From: Nakaseomyces glabratus | Taxonomy: Eukaryota > Ascomycota > Saccharomycetes > Saccharomycetales > Saccharomycetaceae | NCBI RefSeq assembly: GCF_010111755.1 | Contig: NC_088957.1 | Location: 946,293 to 1,010,292 of the forward strand | Direction: 5' to 3' | Length of the DNA stretch: 64,000 nt | Shown here: in pieces, positions 9,516 through 18,595 of the stretch | How the letters are laid out: each line of letters starts with the position of its first letter | Position numbering within the stretch: the first letter of the stretch is position 1 | Program-made: the position numbers and the translations under genes | The notes under the pieces: model-generated | Databases searched by the model: none | What the model was told of the DNA's origin: nothing | Seen by the model: only the letters and a program-made list of their open reading frames with translations

Positions 9516-11450
9516 TTATGATTTCTTAGATCTCTTATTACCATTGACTACGGTGGAAGTTCGTACCCTGGAGGGTGGCATGTTGTGTAGAGATTTCAAT
9601 ACTTGCTCTAAGCGACCTTCCAATTTATGTAGGACGCCCGCTTCTTCAACAATGCTTTGTTTTATATCATTAATTCTTATATTTATTTTTTGCTCTTCCG
9701 GTTCGGTGTTCGAATAATCAGTCCTAAATTGATGCTTTTTATTTTTAAGTTCATCTGTAATTTTAATTGTCTCCTTTTCGTTTTCGTCGTACGCATTATT
9801 AGCCCTTTCGAGTTCCTGCTCCATGTATTGTCTTTCTGTATTATATGACTCAATGTTTTTTTCCTCATATCTTACATTTTCCATCAGCTCTTTATGTGTG
9901 TTTAATAGAACTAAAATCTCAGCCTTCTTTCCACCTTCAGAGTTTATTTTTTTACTGATGGAATCAATTTCTGCGTTCAACTTCTCCAGTTTTTCATAAA
10001 GTTCTTTTTGAATATGATCTTGATCATTGACTTGACTCAAATTCATCTGAATTTTACTTTTGGACGTGTCGTACATATCTTTAACCTTGATTAGCTCTTC
10101 GTCAAAAAACTTAATACGATTCTTATGCAATTCAGAGTGATCTGAATAGTACCCGAGTTCTTCTTTTTGTTCATCTATATCAATGTATATTTGATCGATA
10201 GACTGTATCAATTTATGGGTCAGAATACCACTAGATAAATGGTAGTTTGAATTTGAAGTTTCATCAGCTGTAGTTATACCTGTCAACTGGGTCATGCCTT
10301 GCTTTAGTGGATTGGTGGAATAATCGTTTTTCACTCTTTTTAATTGATAAAAGCTCTGCTTCCTTCCATTATCGTCGTTATTCTTATCACTTTTAGACCT
10401 ACCCCTTTTCTTTGAATTCGCAAATGCGTTTTCAAGCGCTGTATCTATTTGATTAAAGTGAACCTCTGTTAGCAATGACCTCTCGACATCCATCGAGTTA
10501 TACCTCTTTATCGGATAGACATCAGGTAAGGGCCATATGATGCTAGGGTTTTCTAACCAGTCCAGGAGGTACACTAATTTTTGAGAATATACTGGCCTCA
10601 AATCTGGTGGCAACGTACCAACTCTATCTCTTAACACAACAACAGCAGCCGTTAGAGCTTCGAGGTAATCATTGCTGTTTTTATCATATAACTTACCAAA
10701 ATATAGCATTCCATGCTCTACAGAATTTATAGTAATCAACTTTACAATTGGCGCTTGCTTTTCCAATGTTCTTTGATCTCTTTCATGTCTTAGTATGGAC
10801 TTCATCTCTTCTGTTGTAGTATCCACAGATATGTCAACGGCTAGTAGCATGTCAAATTGATTCCCAGTTTTAAGAGGAAATTTACTTTTATCCCAACCTG
10901 CTGAAGGAAATATATGACATGTACAGGAGTGGTTTCTTGACTTTTTGTTTTGTTTTATACTTTGACCATCATAACGCCTTATATTAACTTTATGGCCATA
11001 TAATAGTGCTTCAACAAGATCCATAGTACGACCTGGTCGACAGACTATAGCAGTATTAGTTTCATACTCTTGTATTAAATTTATAAGGTCCCTTATAACC
11101 TGAAACTTCCCACTATTCTCCGCTAAATGTCCTGGAATATCACGAGTCCCCAGAGATTTTGGCATCATATGATCGATAAGCAGAAAAGGATGTGTTGCAA
11201 CAAGCTCACTGTTGTGGCATAATGTTTTCATAGACTCCAATATAACATCCTCTTTGTAATCTGTCGTTTCAAAATAACGTAATATATCAGAGTAATGCAA
11301 TGATACTATTTGATCTGTTAGTTCCTTTTGGTAGAGACTCATTGTAGTAGGTAGCCAATAATTTCCAGATGTATTACCACTCACACCAAGCGTCCTTGCA
11401 TCAACAATAGATGGAACTGGTTTGGTATCCAAAATCTTTAACAAATCCAT
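9516..11450 (-). CDS. HDA3: HDA1 histone deacetylase complex subunit Hda3
   Basis: This 644-residue protein is a subunit of the Hda1-Hda2-Hda3 class II histone deacetylase, which represses transcription by deacetylating H3 and H2B. The N-terminal about 400 residues form the helicase-like DNA-binding fold shared with Hda2 (motifs such as VELVATHPFLLIDHMMP-like ELVATHPFLLIDHMMPKS and NTAIVCRPGRTMDLVEAL). From about residue 430 to 625 there is a long charged coiled coil used for subunit assembly. The C-terminus is basic (NGNKRSKKS). Length is close to S. cerevisiae (655 aa). It converges on PRP4 with 115 bp between stops and has the YPR179C position and orientation. Confidence 0.93.
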   Translation of the reverse strand: MDLLKILDTKPVPSIVDARTLGVSGNTSGNYWLPTTMSLYQKELTDQIVSLHYSDILRYFETTDYKEDVILESMKTLCHNSELVATHPFLLIDHMMPKSLGTRDIPGHLAENSGKFQVIRDLINLIQEYETNTAIVCRPGRTMDLVEALLYGHKVNIRRYDGQSIKQNKKSRNHSCTCHIFPSAGWDKSKFPLKTGNQFDMLLAVDISVDTTTEEMKSILRHERDQRTLEKQAPIVKLITINSVEHGMLYFGKLYDKNSNDYLEALTAAVVVLRDRVGTLPPDLRPVYSQKLVYLLDWLENPSIIWPLPDVYPIKRYNSMDVERSLLTEVHFNQIDTALENAFANSKKRGRSKSDKNNDDNGRKQSFYQLKRVKNDYSTNPLKQGMTQLTGITTADETSNSNYHLSSGILTHKLIQSIDQIYIDIDEQKEELGYYSDHSELHKNRIKFFDEELIKVKDMYDTSKSKIQMNLSQVNDQDHIQKELYEKLEKLNAEIDSISKKINSEGGKKAEILVLLNTHKELMENVRYEEKNIESYNTERQYMEQELERANNAYDENEKETIKITDELKNKKHQFRTDYSNTEPEEQKINIRINDIKQSIVEEAGVLHKLEGRLEQVLKSLHNMPPSRVRTSTVVNGNKRSKKS

Positions 11451-11960
11451 TTCTATTCAAGCGCCTCTGTATTAAACTTTAAGTTAAAACACTTTAGATT
11501 CAACGTAGCACTAAATTCAAAATATACACCTATTCACTAATATTAGCAGGCAAACAGTTTTAAGTGTCTTCAGCAATCAAAAAAAATTCAAACAGTAACT
11601 TGATAGAAACCAAAATGATATTAAATAACACACCAAAATAGATAAGGCTTAGTCTCAATCTTGGAACATTAATTTAAGAAGCTGTATTATTTTTTATATT
11701 CAGCTATTTGCATTCTTAAGTTTTCCTCGAGAAGCTCATCATTAAAGGTTCCCGTTCTGAGCTGAAAAAAAAAATGAAAGATCTAGGAAAACATACAAGA
11801 ATATTAGTAGATACGCAGTAATGATTAGGTCAACGGAACAACGAAAAGTATAGTTCTATCCTTAATAATAGAATTTGGGAAATTGTACCCATATATTGTT
11901 TATCTGTACCTTTGGGATATTTTTATTCTGGGATACCAAATCATATAGCATCGCAACAAG
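11451..11960. other. Intergenic region HDA3-AOS1
   Basis: This 510-bp divergent promoter region contains nothing I recognise apart from the candidate spliced exon described separately. Confidence 0.5.
11687..11951 (-). other. Candidate small spliced gene between HDA3 and AOS1 (unconfirmed)
   Basis: On the minus strand a branch-point match TACTAAT (11809-11803) is followed by a ten-T tract and a CAG acceptor at 11764-11762. A 24-codon open exon then runs from 11761 to a TAA at 11689-11687, reading LRTGTFNDELLEEN and ending IAEYKK. Upstream, an ATG at 11951 opens a frame (MLYDLVSQNKNIPK) that could join in phase 0 at a GTACAG (11909-11904) or later GT. Neither donor is the usual GTATGT, and the ATG sits only 10 bp from the divergent AOS1 start, so exon 1 is uncertain. 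No known protein was recognised. It may be a real microprotein gene, a 5'-UTR-type intron or chance. Confidence 0.3.
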
Positions 11961-12971
11961 ATGGAGAAATTAAGCGAGGATGAAATTGCATTATATGACA
12001 GACAGATTAGACTTTGGGGTTTGGCCGCTCAGACTAATATGCGTATTGCCAAAGTATTGCTAGTAAATATTGGATCAATTGGTACAGAAGTAGCTAAGAA
12101 CATAGTTCTCAGCGGTATTGGGCACTTGACTGTATTGGATAGCCACATAGTGAATGAAACGGATCTTGGATCCCAATTTTTTCTGACTGCAAATGATGTA
12201 GGTAAGAAAAGAGTAGAAGCTGTATCAGATAGATTACAGGATATGAACCCTAGGGTTAATTTAGTTTTTGATTCTGCTGATTTAAAATCAAAGACCGATG
12301 ACTTTTACAAACAATTTAATATAATTATTGGAACTGAACTTGATTTTTTTCAAAGAGAATCCTTGAACAGTAAGTGCAGGGCACTAAATATCCCACTATA
12401 CTTGACTGGCTCAAATGGGATGTTTGCATACATATTTGTGGATCTTATTTCATTTGACGCTGTCGATGAGAAAATCCATGGGAACACCTCTGGCGTTAAA
12501 CTAGGTTCTATAAGCGAGCGTAGAGAAATTATTAAAATTGATGAACGTGAAGATGATGATAGGGTAATGGATATAATTACGACGAGAAATACATATTTGC
12601 CGTTATCCAGCATTCTGAAATCTGCAACATTAAATGGTTTACTAACAAATAAACAAAAAAAACGTGCAACTAATATATTACCATTAACATTCACACAACT
12701 AAAGCTTACAAATCCAACCAATACTGAACAGTTTAAGGAAGAACTGCTAAAAACATGCAAACAATTGGGCCTAGAATTCACAACTATTAAGGACGATTAT
12801 TTGGAGCAGTTCATTAAACAGCAAGGGGTAGAATTCACACCTGTGGCTTCTGTTATAGGAGGTGCTGTTGCCCAGGATGTTATAAACATTCTTGGGAAAA
12901 GACAATCTCCGCTGAACAATTTTATAGTATTTGATGGTATCACTCTTGATATGCCCATATTTGAGTTCTAA
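11961..12971 (+). CDS. AOS1: SUMO-activating enzyme E1 subunit Aos1
   Basis: This 336-residue protein is the smaller half of the heterodimeric SUMO E1 (Aos1-Uba2), which adenylates Smt3 before transfer to Ubc9. The N-terminus ALYDRQIRLWGLAAQTNMR is the classic E1 opening (residues 11-30), followed by the ThiF-type Rossmann nucleotide-binding segment VLLVNIGSIGTEVAKNIVL (about 34-52) and VLDSH. As expected for this subunit there is no catalytic cysteine domain. The C-terminal PVASVIGGAVAQDVIN segment is the second conserved E1 helix. Length matches S. cerevisiae (347 aa). Position between HDA3 and SEC23 equals YPR180W. Confidence 0.95.
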   Translation: MEKLSEDEIALYDRQIRLWGLAAQTNMRIAKVLLVNIGSIGTEVAKNIVLSGIGHLTVLDSHIVNETDLGSQFFLTANDVGKKRVEAVSDRLQDMNPRVNLVFDSADLKSKTDDFYKQFNIIIGTELDFFQRESLNSKCRALNIPLYLTGSNGMFAYIFVDLISFDAVDEKIHGNTSGVKLGSISERREIIKIDEREDDDRVMDIITTRNTYLPLSSILKSATLNGLLTNKQKKRATNILPLTFTQLKLTNPTNTEQFKEELLKTCKQLGLEFTTIKDDYLEQFIKQQGVEFTPVASVIGGAVAQDVINILGKRQSPLNNFIVFDGITLDMPIFEF

Positions 12972-13116
12972 TTCCTATCAAGTCGTTGTAATTAACGCCT
13001 ACCTTCTTTCACTGTTATCTCGCATAAAACTATGAGATAGTTTAATCTCATTTAATCACTTATTTCATAGATTATATACTTCTAAAAAGTCGTTATTTAG
13101 AGTCCTTATTGTCAAA

Positions 13117-15378
13117 TCATTTCTGGGTATTTACAACAGATTGCTGTAAATGCAACATAAAGTTTTGTAAAGATATATCGTCAGTCAAAACAATAGTAGC
13201 ACCAGCTGAGTTCATATTTTGATAACTGTCTGATGGATTCAACTTCGACAATAAAAATCTTGCTTGAGAACCACCAGCTTCTGTATCAATGAATCTTGGC
13301 AATGGAAATCTATCAACCAGAAGCTCTGCTGCTTCAAGCTTAGGCTCTTCCAAAAGCTCTTTGAAATCAGCATACTGAGGGTCATCTTGATAGCCTGCTT
13401 TTCTCCACTGAGCAATTGTTTCACCATGGTATATTAAAATGTAAAAGAAGGTATCCAAAAGTAATATAGTGTCTGCTTTAACAGATAGCGAATCTAACAA
13501 CACAGGCTCCGGTTCTGATTCCATTGAGAAGCTTGTCAACGTTGGCTGAATCATGATTAATGAATTGGTCGTATCCTCTCTTGTGAAAATGTGTCTATAA
13601 AATGCTGTCTCATCAGGAGAATTATTGAACACACTCAAAAATTGAGATCTCCTCAGGTAGTACATAAATTGAGGGAAAAGCGAAAAATTACCTGCTAGCC
13701 TGAAGGAGCTAGGGTCATTTTTATTATAGTCAGCATACTTTTGACATAATTTGATTAAAGTACGATCAATCCATTTGATCACATCAGGTCCCTCCTCAGT
13801 TTCTGCTTTATGAACGGCTATTCTGGATATCAAGACTGCAGCTGCTTCTTGATCGAACGAAGCTGCAATTAATGGCGAGCCAAATGATTGTAATTGATTT
13901 GCAACAGTTGTAACTCTGGTCCTTATTGTTCCTGAAGAGTGTTGGTAGTTTGTAATAAATTGAATATAAGCCAGTTGCTGATTATCGCCAGTCACTGGTG
14001 TTGGCCCATTGCTAGCTATATCAAAAAATACTGCATATGTGTGTTGAGGTAATAGAGATCCCATTGTCCATGTAGAAGTTCCTCCGATACCGATGGTTGT
14101 ATCACTAATATTGGTGGCACTTGTTTTCTTGACAGCTGAGGCGTGGCCAATCAGACCTTGTACTTTCAGTTCTTTACTGGACTTAACCTGGAACTTTGCA
14201 CTGAAACTCATTTTCATGTAATCATCTTCATCCTTTGCAAATAGTCTTAAATATGACTGCTTAAAAATTGCTGTTGAAAATGAGTCAGTCAATAACAAAA
14301 CACCACCGGTACGATCAGTTAGTTTTCTCATCTCAGACATACCAATTTGATCATAACAACCTGAGAACAAGTCAACAGTATGGCCATTTTCACTAATTCT
14401 ATCAGCTAAGGTATTATAGTATTTCATTGCCTTCTTATAGTGTACTGCATTACCTGAATCGATATCGTGATGTGATCTGATAGGATTCTTTAGCTCTAAA
14501 TCGACAATCAACCCCGGGTTGATGGTATCAGGCCCAGAAGAGAATACGATTATTCTTGCTGCATTATTCTTATAGCAACCTTGTAGAAGCAAAGATGCGA
14601 TGTTTAATGCCGAACCGGTTGCTCTTAATGGTCTTTCACCCGGCTTAACTGACCACTCATCCTGACTTAGACTTTCAAGAACCTGAATGAATCTAAACTC
14701 AATCTGTTCCAAAGGTAGAAAGAATCTGTTTAGTGAAAATGGAGTTACTTGAGTGTTTGGTATCGACCCAGTCATCTTTTGACCTGTCAACATTTCAACT
14801 AACGGTTCTAACTGGTAATCCTTGTCACCTTTGAAAACATTACATCTAGCAATGGTATCGTTCGAGAAATCATGAAGTTGTACTACTTTACCATAAGTAA
14901 TTAAACCAATTAATGCATTTGCTGGTAATAAAGATAACGAAGCGGTGATCGATTCCTTTAGGGCCTGCAAGTTATCGGGCTCAGTAGTAATATCAACAAC
15001 AAAAAGGAAAATAGGTGGTACTTGAACAGGCTTTGTAGTCAAGTATTCAACTGTTGTTTGTTGTAACTCAATTGGGATGTTTTCTTGACTCAAGTTATGG
15101 TATTGTGTAGGCAAATGATTTCTTGATTTACATATCGAACATGTCCAAGAGTTGCTTCTCGGATCAATCATACAGTAAGGGTTCAAAATAGCTTTACAGT
15201 GTGGGCCAGCACAAACCACAGGGTTATAATCAACAACATTCAGACCCTCAATCTCTTTCAATGGTGTGTACATACAACCCAATGGTACGACATTTTGCAT
15301 GGCATCAGTTTTGGATGATGGGAACACGTTCCAAGCAAAACGAACACCGTTAAGGTCCTCATTGGTGTCAAAATCCAT
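13117..15378 (-). CDS. SEC23: COPII coat subunit and Sar1 GTPase activator Sec23
   Basis: This 753-residue protein forms the inner COPII coat with Sec24 and is the GTPase-activating protein for Sar1 at ER exit sites. Visible parts are the zinc-finger cysteines 56, 61, 80 and 83 (CAGPHC...CSIC), a vWA-like trunk (about 115-385, [14 protein letters not shown]), the beta-sandwich and helical domains, and a C-terminal gelsolin-like domain ending [10 protein letters not shown]. Length is near the S. cerevisiae 768 aa and gene order matches YPR181C. Codon use looks biased toward preferred codons, consistent with strong expression. The ATG at 15378 gives the conserved [20 protein letters not shown] start. 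Confidence 0.97.
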   Translation of the reverse strand: MDFDTNEDLNGVRFAWNVFPSSKTDAMQNVVPLGCMYTPLKEIEGLNVVDYNPVVCAGPHCKAILNPYCMIDPRSNSWTCSICKSRNHLPTQYHNLSQENIPIELQQTTVEYLTTKPVQVPPIFLFVVDITTEPDNLQALKESITASLSLLPANALIGLITYGKVVQLHDFSNDTIARCNVFKGDKDYQLEPLVEMLTGQKMTGSIPNTQVTPFSLNRFFLPLEQIEFRFIQVLESLSQDEWSVKPGERPLRATGSALNIASLLLQGCYKNNAARIIVFSSGPDTINPGLIVDLELKNPIRSHHDIDSGNAVHYKKAMKYYNTLADRISENGHTVDLFSGCYDQIGMSEMRKLTDRTGGVLLLTDSFSTAIFKQSYLRLFAKDEDDYMKMSFSAKFQVKSSKELKVQGLIGHASAVKKTSATNISDTTIGIGGTSTWTMGSLLPQHTYAVFFDIASNGPTPVTGDNQQLAYIQFITNYQHSSGTIRTRVTTVANQLQSFGSPLIAASFDQEAAAVLISRIAVHKAETEEGPDVIKWIDRTLIKLCQKYADYNKNDPSSFRLAGNFSLFPQFMYYLRRSQFLSVFNNSPDETAFYRHIFTREDTTNSLIMIQPTLTSFSMESEPEPVLLDSLSVKADTILLLDTFFYILIYHGETIAQWRKAGYQDDPQYADFKELLEEPKLEAAELLVDRFPLPRFIDTEAGGSQARFLLSKLNPSDSYQNMNSAGATIVLTDDISLQNFMLHLQQSVVNTQK

Positions 15379-15957
15379 GATGTTCGAGATGTAATAATCA
15401 AAAACTATACCGTTTCAATTAGGACAAATTAGTTTAATATGGATATTGGAATCAAATAAAATAGAAACTTCCAGGAGATGCAAAGTGGGCAGTGAAGAAA
15501 TAAAACAAACAGGAGAGTTTCTGAAGAGTCAGCAGATTCTAGAGATAAGACGTTAAGTATATATTCTCAATGATCAATGGTAATGGATGACTGTTTCTTG
15601 ATATCAGATCGATCATCTGTATTTCTTGACAAGTATTTCCAATATTTTCAACTTTCGACTTTAATGATTTGCGTGCGACAAATTCAGATTTTTGCAAAAA
15701 AAAATTAAGACGAGCCTGCAAGATTGAAATTTCTGCTGAGAGTTAGACGATCTTGATGCGTACAATAATGAGGTATAGAGATATTTATAGTTAGTAGGAT
15801 CACATTCGATAACAGGCTCTGTTGAAACGGTTACATTATTGATAAGCCATTCAAGAATTAATTACACTCTCGTTGCACTGGAGAACTAATTGTGACAGAC
15901 GCTAAGGCAGTTTCACTTATTTAGGGAAATTAAAATAAACACAACTGTTACAGCAAT
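15379..15957. other. Divergent promoter region SEC23-SMX3
   Basis: This 579-bp stretch between divergent genes has A-rich and T-rich tracts typical of nucleosome-poor yeast promoters. I see no gene and no binding site that I would name with confidence. Confidence 0.5.
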
Positions 15958-16218
15958 ATGAGTGATTTTACACCAATCAACCCCAAACCATTTCTGAAAG
16001 ATTTGGTGGATAAGCCTATTGTAGTAACGTTAAAATTTAACAAGACCCAATATCGTGGTGTGCTTGTTTCTACAGACAATTATTTCAATTTACAGCTTCG
16101 AGATGCCCAGGAGTATGTGGCTGGTGAACTCAAAGGCACATTAGGTGAATTGTTCATTCGTTGTAATAACGTACTATACATAGGTGAAGATCTGTCAAAG
16201 GAAGATACCAATGCATGA
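15958..16218 (+). CDS. SMX3: Core Sm protein F (SmF)
   Basis: This 86-residue protein is the F member of the heptameric Sm ring around U1, U2, U4 and U5 snRNAs, needed for snRNP assembly and splicing. Both Sm motifs are present: Sm1 (KPIVVTLKFNKTQYRGVLVSTDNYFNLQL-type segment with the DNYFNLQL core, about residues 39-46) and Sm2 (IRCNNVLYIGE, about 69-79), where RCNN supplies the uridine-binding residues. The NPKPFLKDLV start is shared with S. cerevisiae SmF, which is also 86 aa. Position equals YPR182W, next to DPM1. No intron is needed to read it. Confidence 0.96.
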   Translation: MSDFTPINPKPFLKDLVDKPIVVTLKFNKTQYRGVLVSTDNYFNLQLRDAQEYVAGELKGTLGELFIRCNNVLYIGEDLSKEDTNA

Positions 16219-16920
16219 ACAAGATAAGACAAGAATGATGGAAAATTGACGTAAGTGATGTTCAAGACATAGTTGCTCTGAACAATGGACTTTGAGCATG
16301 TCAGGGCCCACCGCATAATGACCGGTCCATGAATGTAAGGTTTGTTCTGTACAGAAGTCGCTCCAGATTTAGCTGTATTTATCGAGCTTGCGACACAGAG
16401 AATTTGTCGATGGTACAGTCCAAAAATACTTAGTACACATATGGCTGGTGGTGACGACAAAGTTTCAAAACTAATAACTCTTTAAAATTGTATATTGAAA
16501 TGTTTCAAGCACACCGCAGACATGCACACTGTTTTTACTACAGATATAAATGTATTATATATTAGATGACGATATTGTACTGAAAATAGATTTTGCTATT
16601 GCAATGGAATGTAACAATGCGAAATGGAAGAGATTTGCATCGAGAGACCCTTGAGTGACAAAGTGGAAATGCTGACAAGAAAGAAAAAAATTTCGAAATA
16701 TTGTGTTCGATGATCGAAGCAACAACACGTTAGAATAGTTACTGGGATGACTGACGCGATGATTCTTGCTGTATGTTGAATTAAACTAATTTGGCTTGCG
16801 ATTGGCATAAATTCAACATTTTTTTTTCTTTTATACTTTATACAATTGCTTATTATATAAATCCCCACACTCAACCCATTACTACTTCACTTCCTTACTC
16901 ACATTAAAAGAAAAAAGAAG
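16219..16920. other. Intergenic region with DPM1 promoter
   Basis: This 702-bp stretch ends in a TATA box (TATATAAA, 16854-16861) about 60 nt upstream of the DPM1 ATG and a purine-rich leader. No RNA gene was recognised in the rest. Confidence 0.6.
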
Positions 16921-17718
16921 ATGTCTATTGAAAACTCTGTTATTGTTCCAGCATACCATGAGAAGCTAAACATCAAGCCATTGACCACCAGACTATTTGC
17001 TGCTTTAGGCAACGAGGGCTCTAAGATCACTGAGTTGATCTTTGTCGATGACAACTCTCAGGACGGTTCCGTTGAAGAAGTTGAAGCTCTACATAAGCAA
17101 GGTTACAATGTCAGAATCATTGTCAGAACTGATGAACGTGGTCTATCCAGTGCTGTGCTAAAGGGGTTCCACGAAGCTAAGGGTGAGTACTTGATTTGTA
17201 TGGATGCTGATTTGCAACATCCACCAGAGAGTGTCCCAAGCTTGTTCGACTCCTTGAGAAAGCACCCATTCGTGCTAGGTACCAGATACGCTCCAGGTGT
17301 CGGCATTGACAAGGACTGGCCATTGCACCGTCGTGTTATCTCCTCCACCGCTAGAATGATGGCCAGACCATTGACTACCGCTTCTGACCCAATGAGTGGT
17401 TTCTTCGGCCTGCAAAAGAAGTACTTGACTAAGGCCAACCCCCAGGATATCAACTCCCAAGGTTTCAAGATTGCCCTAGAGCTATTGGCCAAGCTGCCTC
17501 TTCCAGCCAACGAGCCAATTGGCGAGATCCCATTCTCCTTCGGTGTCAGAGTCGAAGGTGAGTCCAAACTGAGCGGCAAAGTTATCATCCAGTACCTCGA
17601 ACAATTGAAAGAATTGTACGTTTTCAAGTACGGTGCCAACACTTTGATCGCAGTCTTCGCCATCGCAGTGCTACTGGCTCTTTACATCCTACTGAAACTA
17701 CGCTCCTTACTATTCTAA
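16921..17718 (+). CDS. DPM1: Dolichyl-phosphate beta-D-mannosyltransferase
   Basis: This 265-residue enzyme makes Dol-P-Man from GDP-mannose and dolichyl phosphate at the ER. Dol-P-Man feeds N-glycans, O-mannosylation and GPI anchors, all needed by the wall proteins encoded later in this window. It is a GT2-family transferase: the DDNSQDG motif (residues 43-49) and the DADLQHPP motif (95-102; DXD) are present. A C-terminal membrane segment (TLIAVFAIAVLLALYILLKL, about 241-260) marks the yeast single-subunit type. Codon use is strongly biased to preferred yeast codons, implying high expression. Length is like S. cerevisiae (267 aa); it is YPR183W in the collinear block. Confidence 0.97.
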   Translation: MSIENSVIVPAYHEKLNIKPLTTRLFAALGNEGSKITELIFVDDNSQDGSVEEVEALHKQGYNVRIIVRTDERGLSSAVLKGFHEAKGEYLICMDADLQHPPESVPSLFDSLRKHPFVLGTRYAPGVGIDKDWPLHRRVISSTARMMARPLTTASDPMSGFFGLQKKYLTKANPQDINSQGFKIALELLAKLPLPANEPIGEIPFSFGVRVEGESKLSGKVIIQYLEQLKELYVFKYGANTLIAVFAIAVLLALYILLKLRSLLF

Positions 17719-18595
17719 GTAGAAAGGTTAGTATAGCGTTCCTAACTTTCTTCCCTCCTTCACTGGTTTTTTAAATTTGTATATACACATACACAAACAC
17801 ACATAGTTACATGAATCAATATGTATCCTGGCTATTTACTATACGTTACTCTATGGTATTCAAATAGTAATATCACACAATACGCATAGCGTGACCTATA
17901 CGTACAAAACATTATAATATAGGGGTGGAAAGCCAGGAAGGCCCAGGCCCTCTACCCCCCTTTCCACACCCCTGCACATTCCTCCCTCGGTTGTCGACTT
18001 CCCACAGGACCACTAAGACACCAGTAGAACACATTTAAAAAAGGGGATTTCTAATACACTTTAGATCGGCTTCCCGCTAATCTCCCTCCTCCTCCCTCCC
18101 CGTTTCCTAGGCTCTTTACCGGGGACAAAACCCATTTCCCTTTCATCTAACCCAGTAACATGTGCAGTTCGCAAGTCTCTCCTTTGGCTCTTCTCTGTGA
18201 AGGAAGGTCCTTTTGCTGTTGTGCTTGTGGTTTTGTCAACAGATCCGCTTGCATCTGAATCACACTTTTGGTGTTTTGTACTGGCTTTTCTGTGTCAACT
18301 ATTGCTATCCATGCGCTATTCCCTCCCTCCGCTCCCTCCCGCTCCTTGTCTGCGTAACTTGCATCTCATCTCTTCCTTTCGCTACCACTCCCACTCCTCC
18401 CCCCCCCTTCTTCTTCTGACAAGCCGCGAGTATAAATACCCTCGAGGCTTTCGACGTCTTTTTCCTTTCTCTTCCAGATCCTCTTTTTTTCCCTGGTTAG
18501 CCGCCGAAATTTTTAGTCTGTTAATATTACTGAATAATAACTTTTTCAATTGAGTTATTTCTTTCTTTATTTACAGTGAAAAGAAGCAAGAGAAA
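17719..18595. promoter_or_regulatory. GDB1 promoter with STREs, polypyrimidine tracts and TATA box
   Basis: The 877-bp spacer holds four stress-response-element cores: AGGGG at 17921-17925, CCCCT at 17957-17961 and 17969-17973, and AGGGG at 18042-18046. A strikingly C/T-rich plus strand runs from about 18070 to 18415 with repeated CTCCCTCC-type runs. A TATA box (TATAAATA) lies at 18431-18438, about 160 nt before the GDB1 ATG. Msn2/Msn4 bind STREs, and glycogen genes are known targets in S. cerevisiae. The small open frame inside this pyrimidine stretch is not considered coding. Confidence 0.6.

Noticed and set aside
12350..12781. 143-codon antisense frame in AOS1
   Set aside because: Lies entirely within the conserved AOS1 coding region and has no recognisable domain.
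16561..16800. C/D snoRNA between SMX3 and DPM1
   Set aside because: Scattered GATGA and CTGA words occur, but no properly spaced C/D box pair with a terminal stem.
17103..17663. 186-codon antisense frame in DPM1
   Set aside because: Shadow produced by strong codon bias of DPM1; no domain or start context.
18197..18553. 118-codon frame upstream of GDB1
   Set aside because: Composition follows the pyrimidine-rich promoter tract and it runs over the TATA box.
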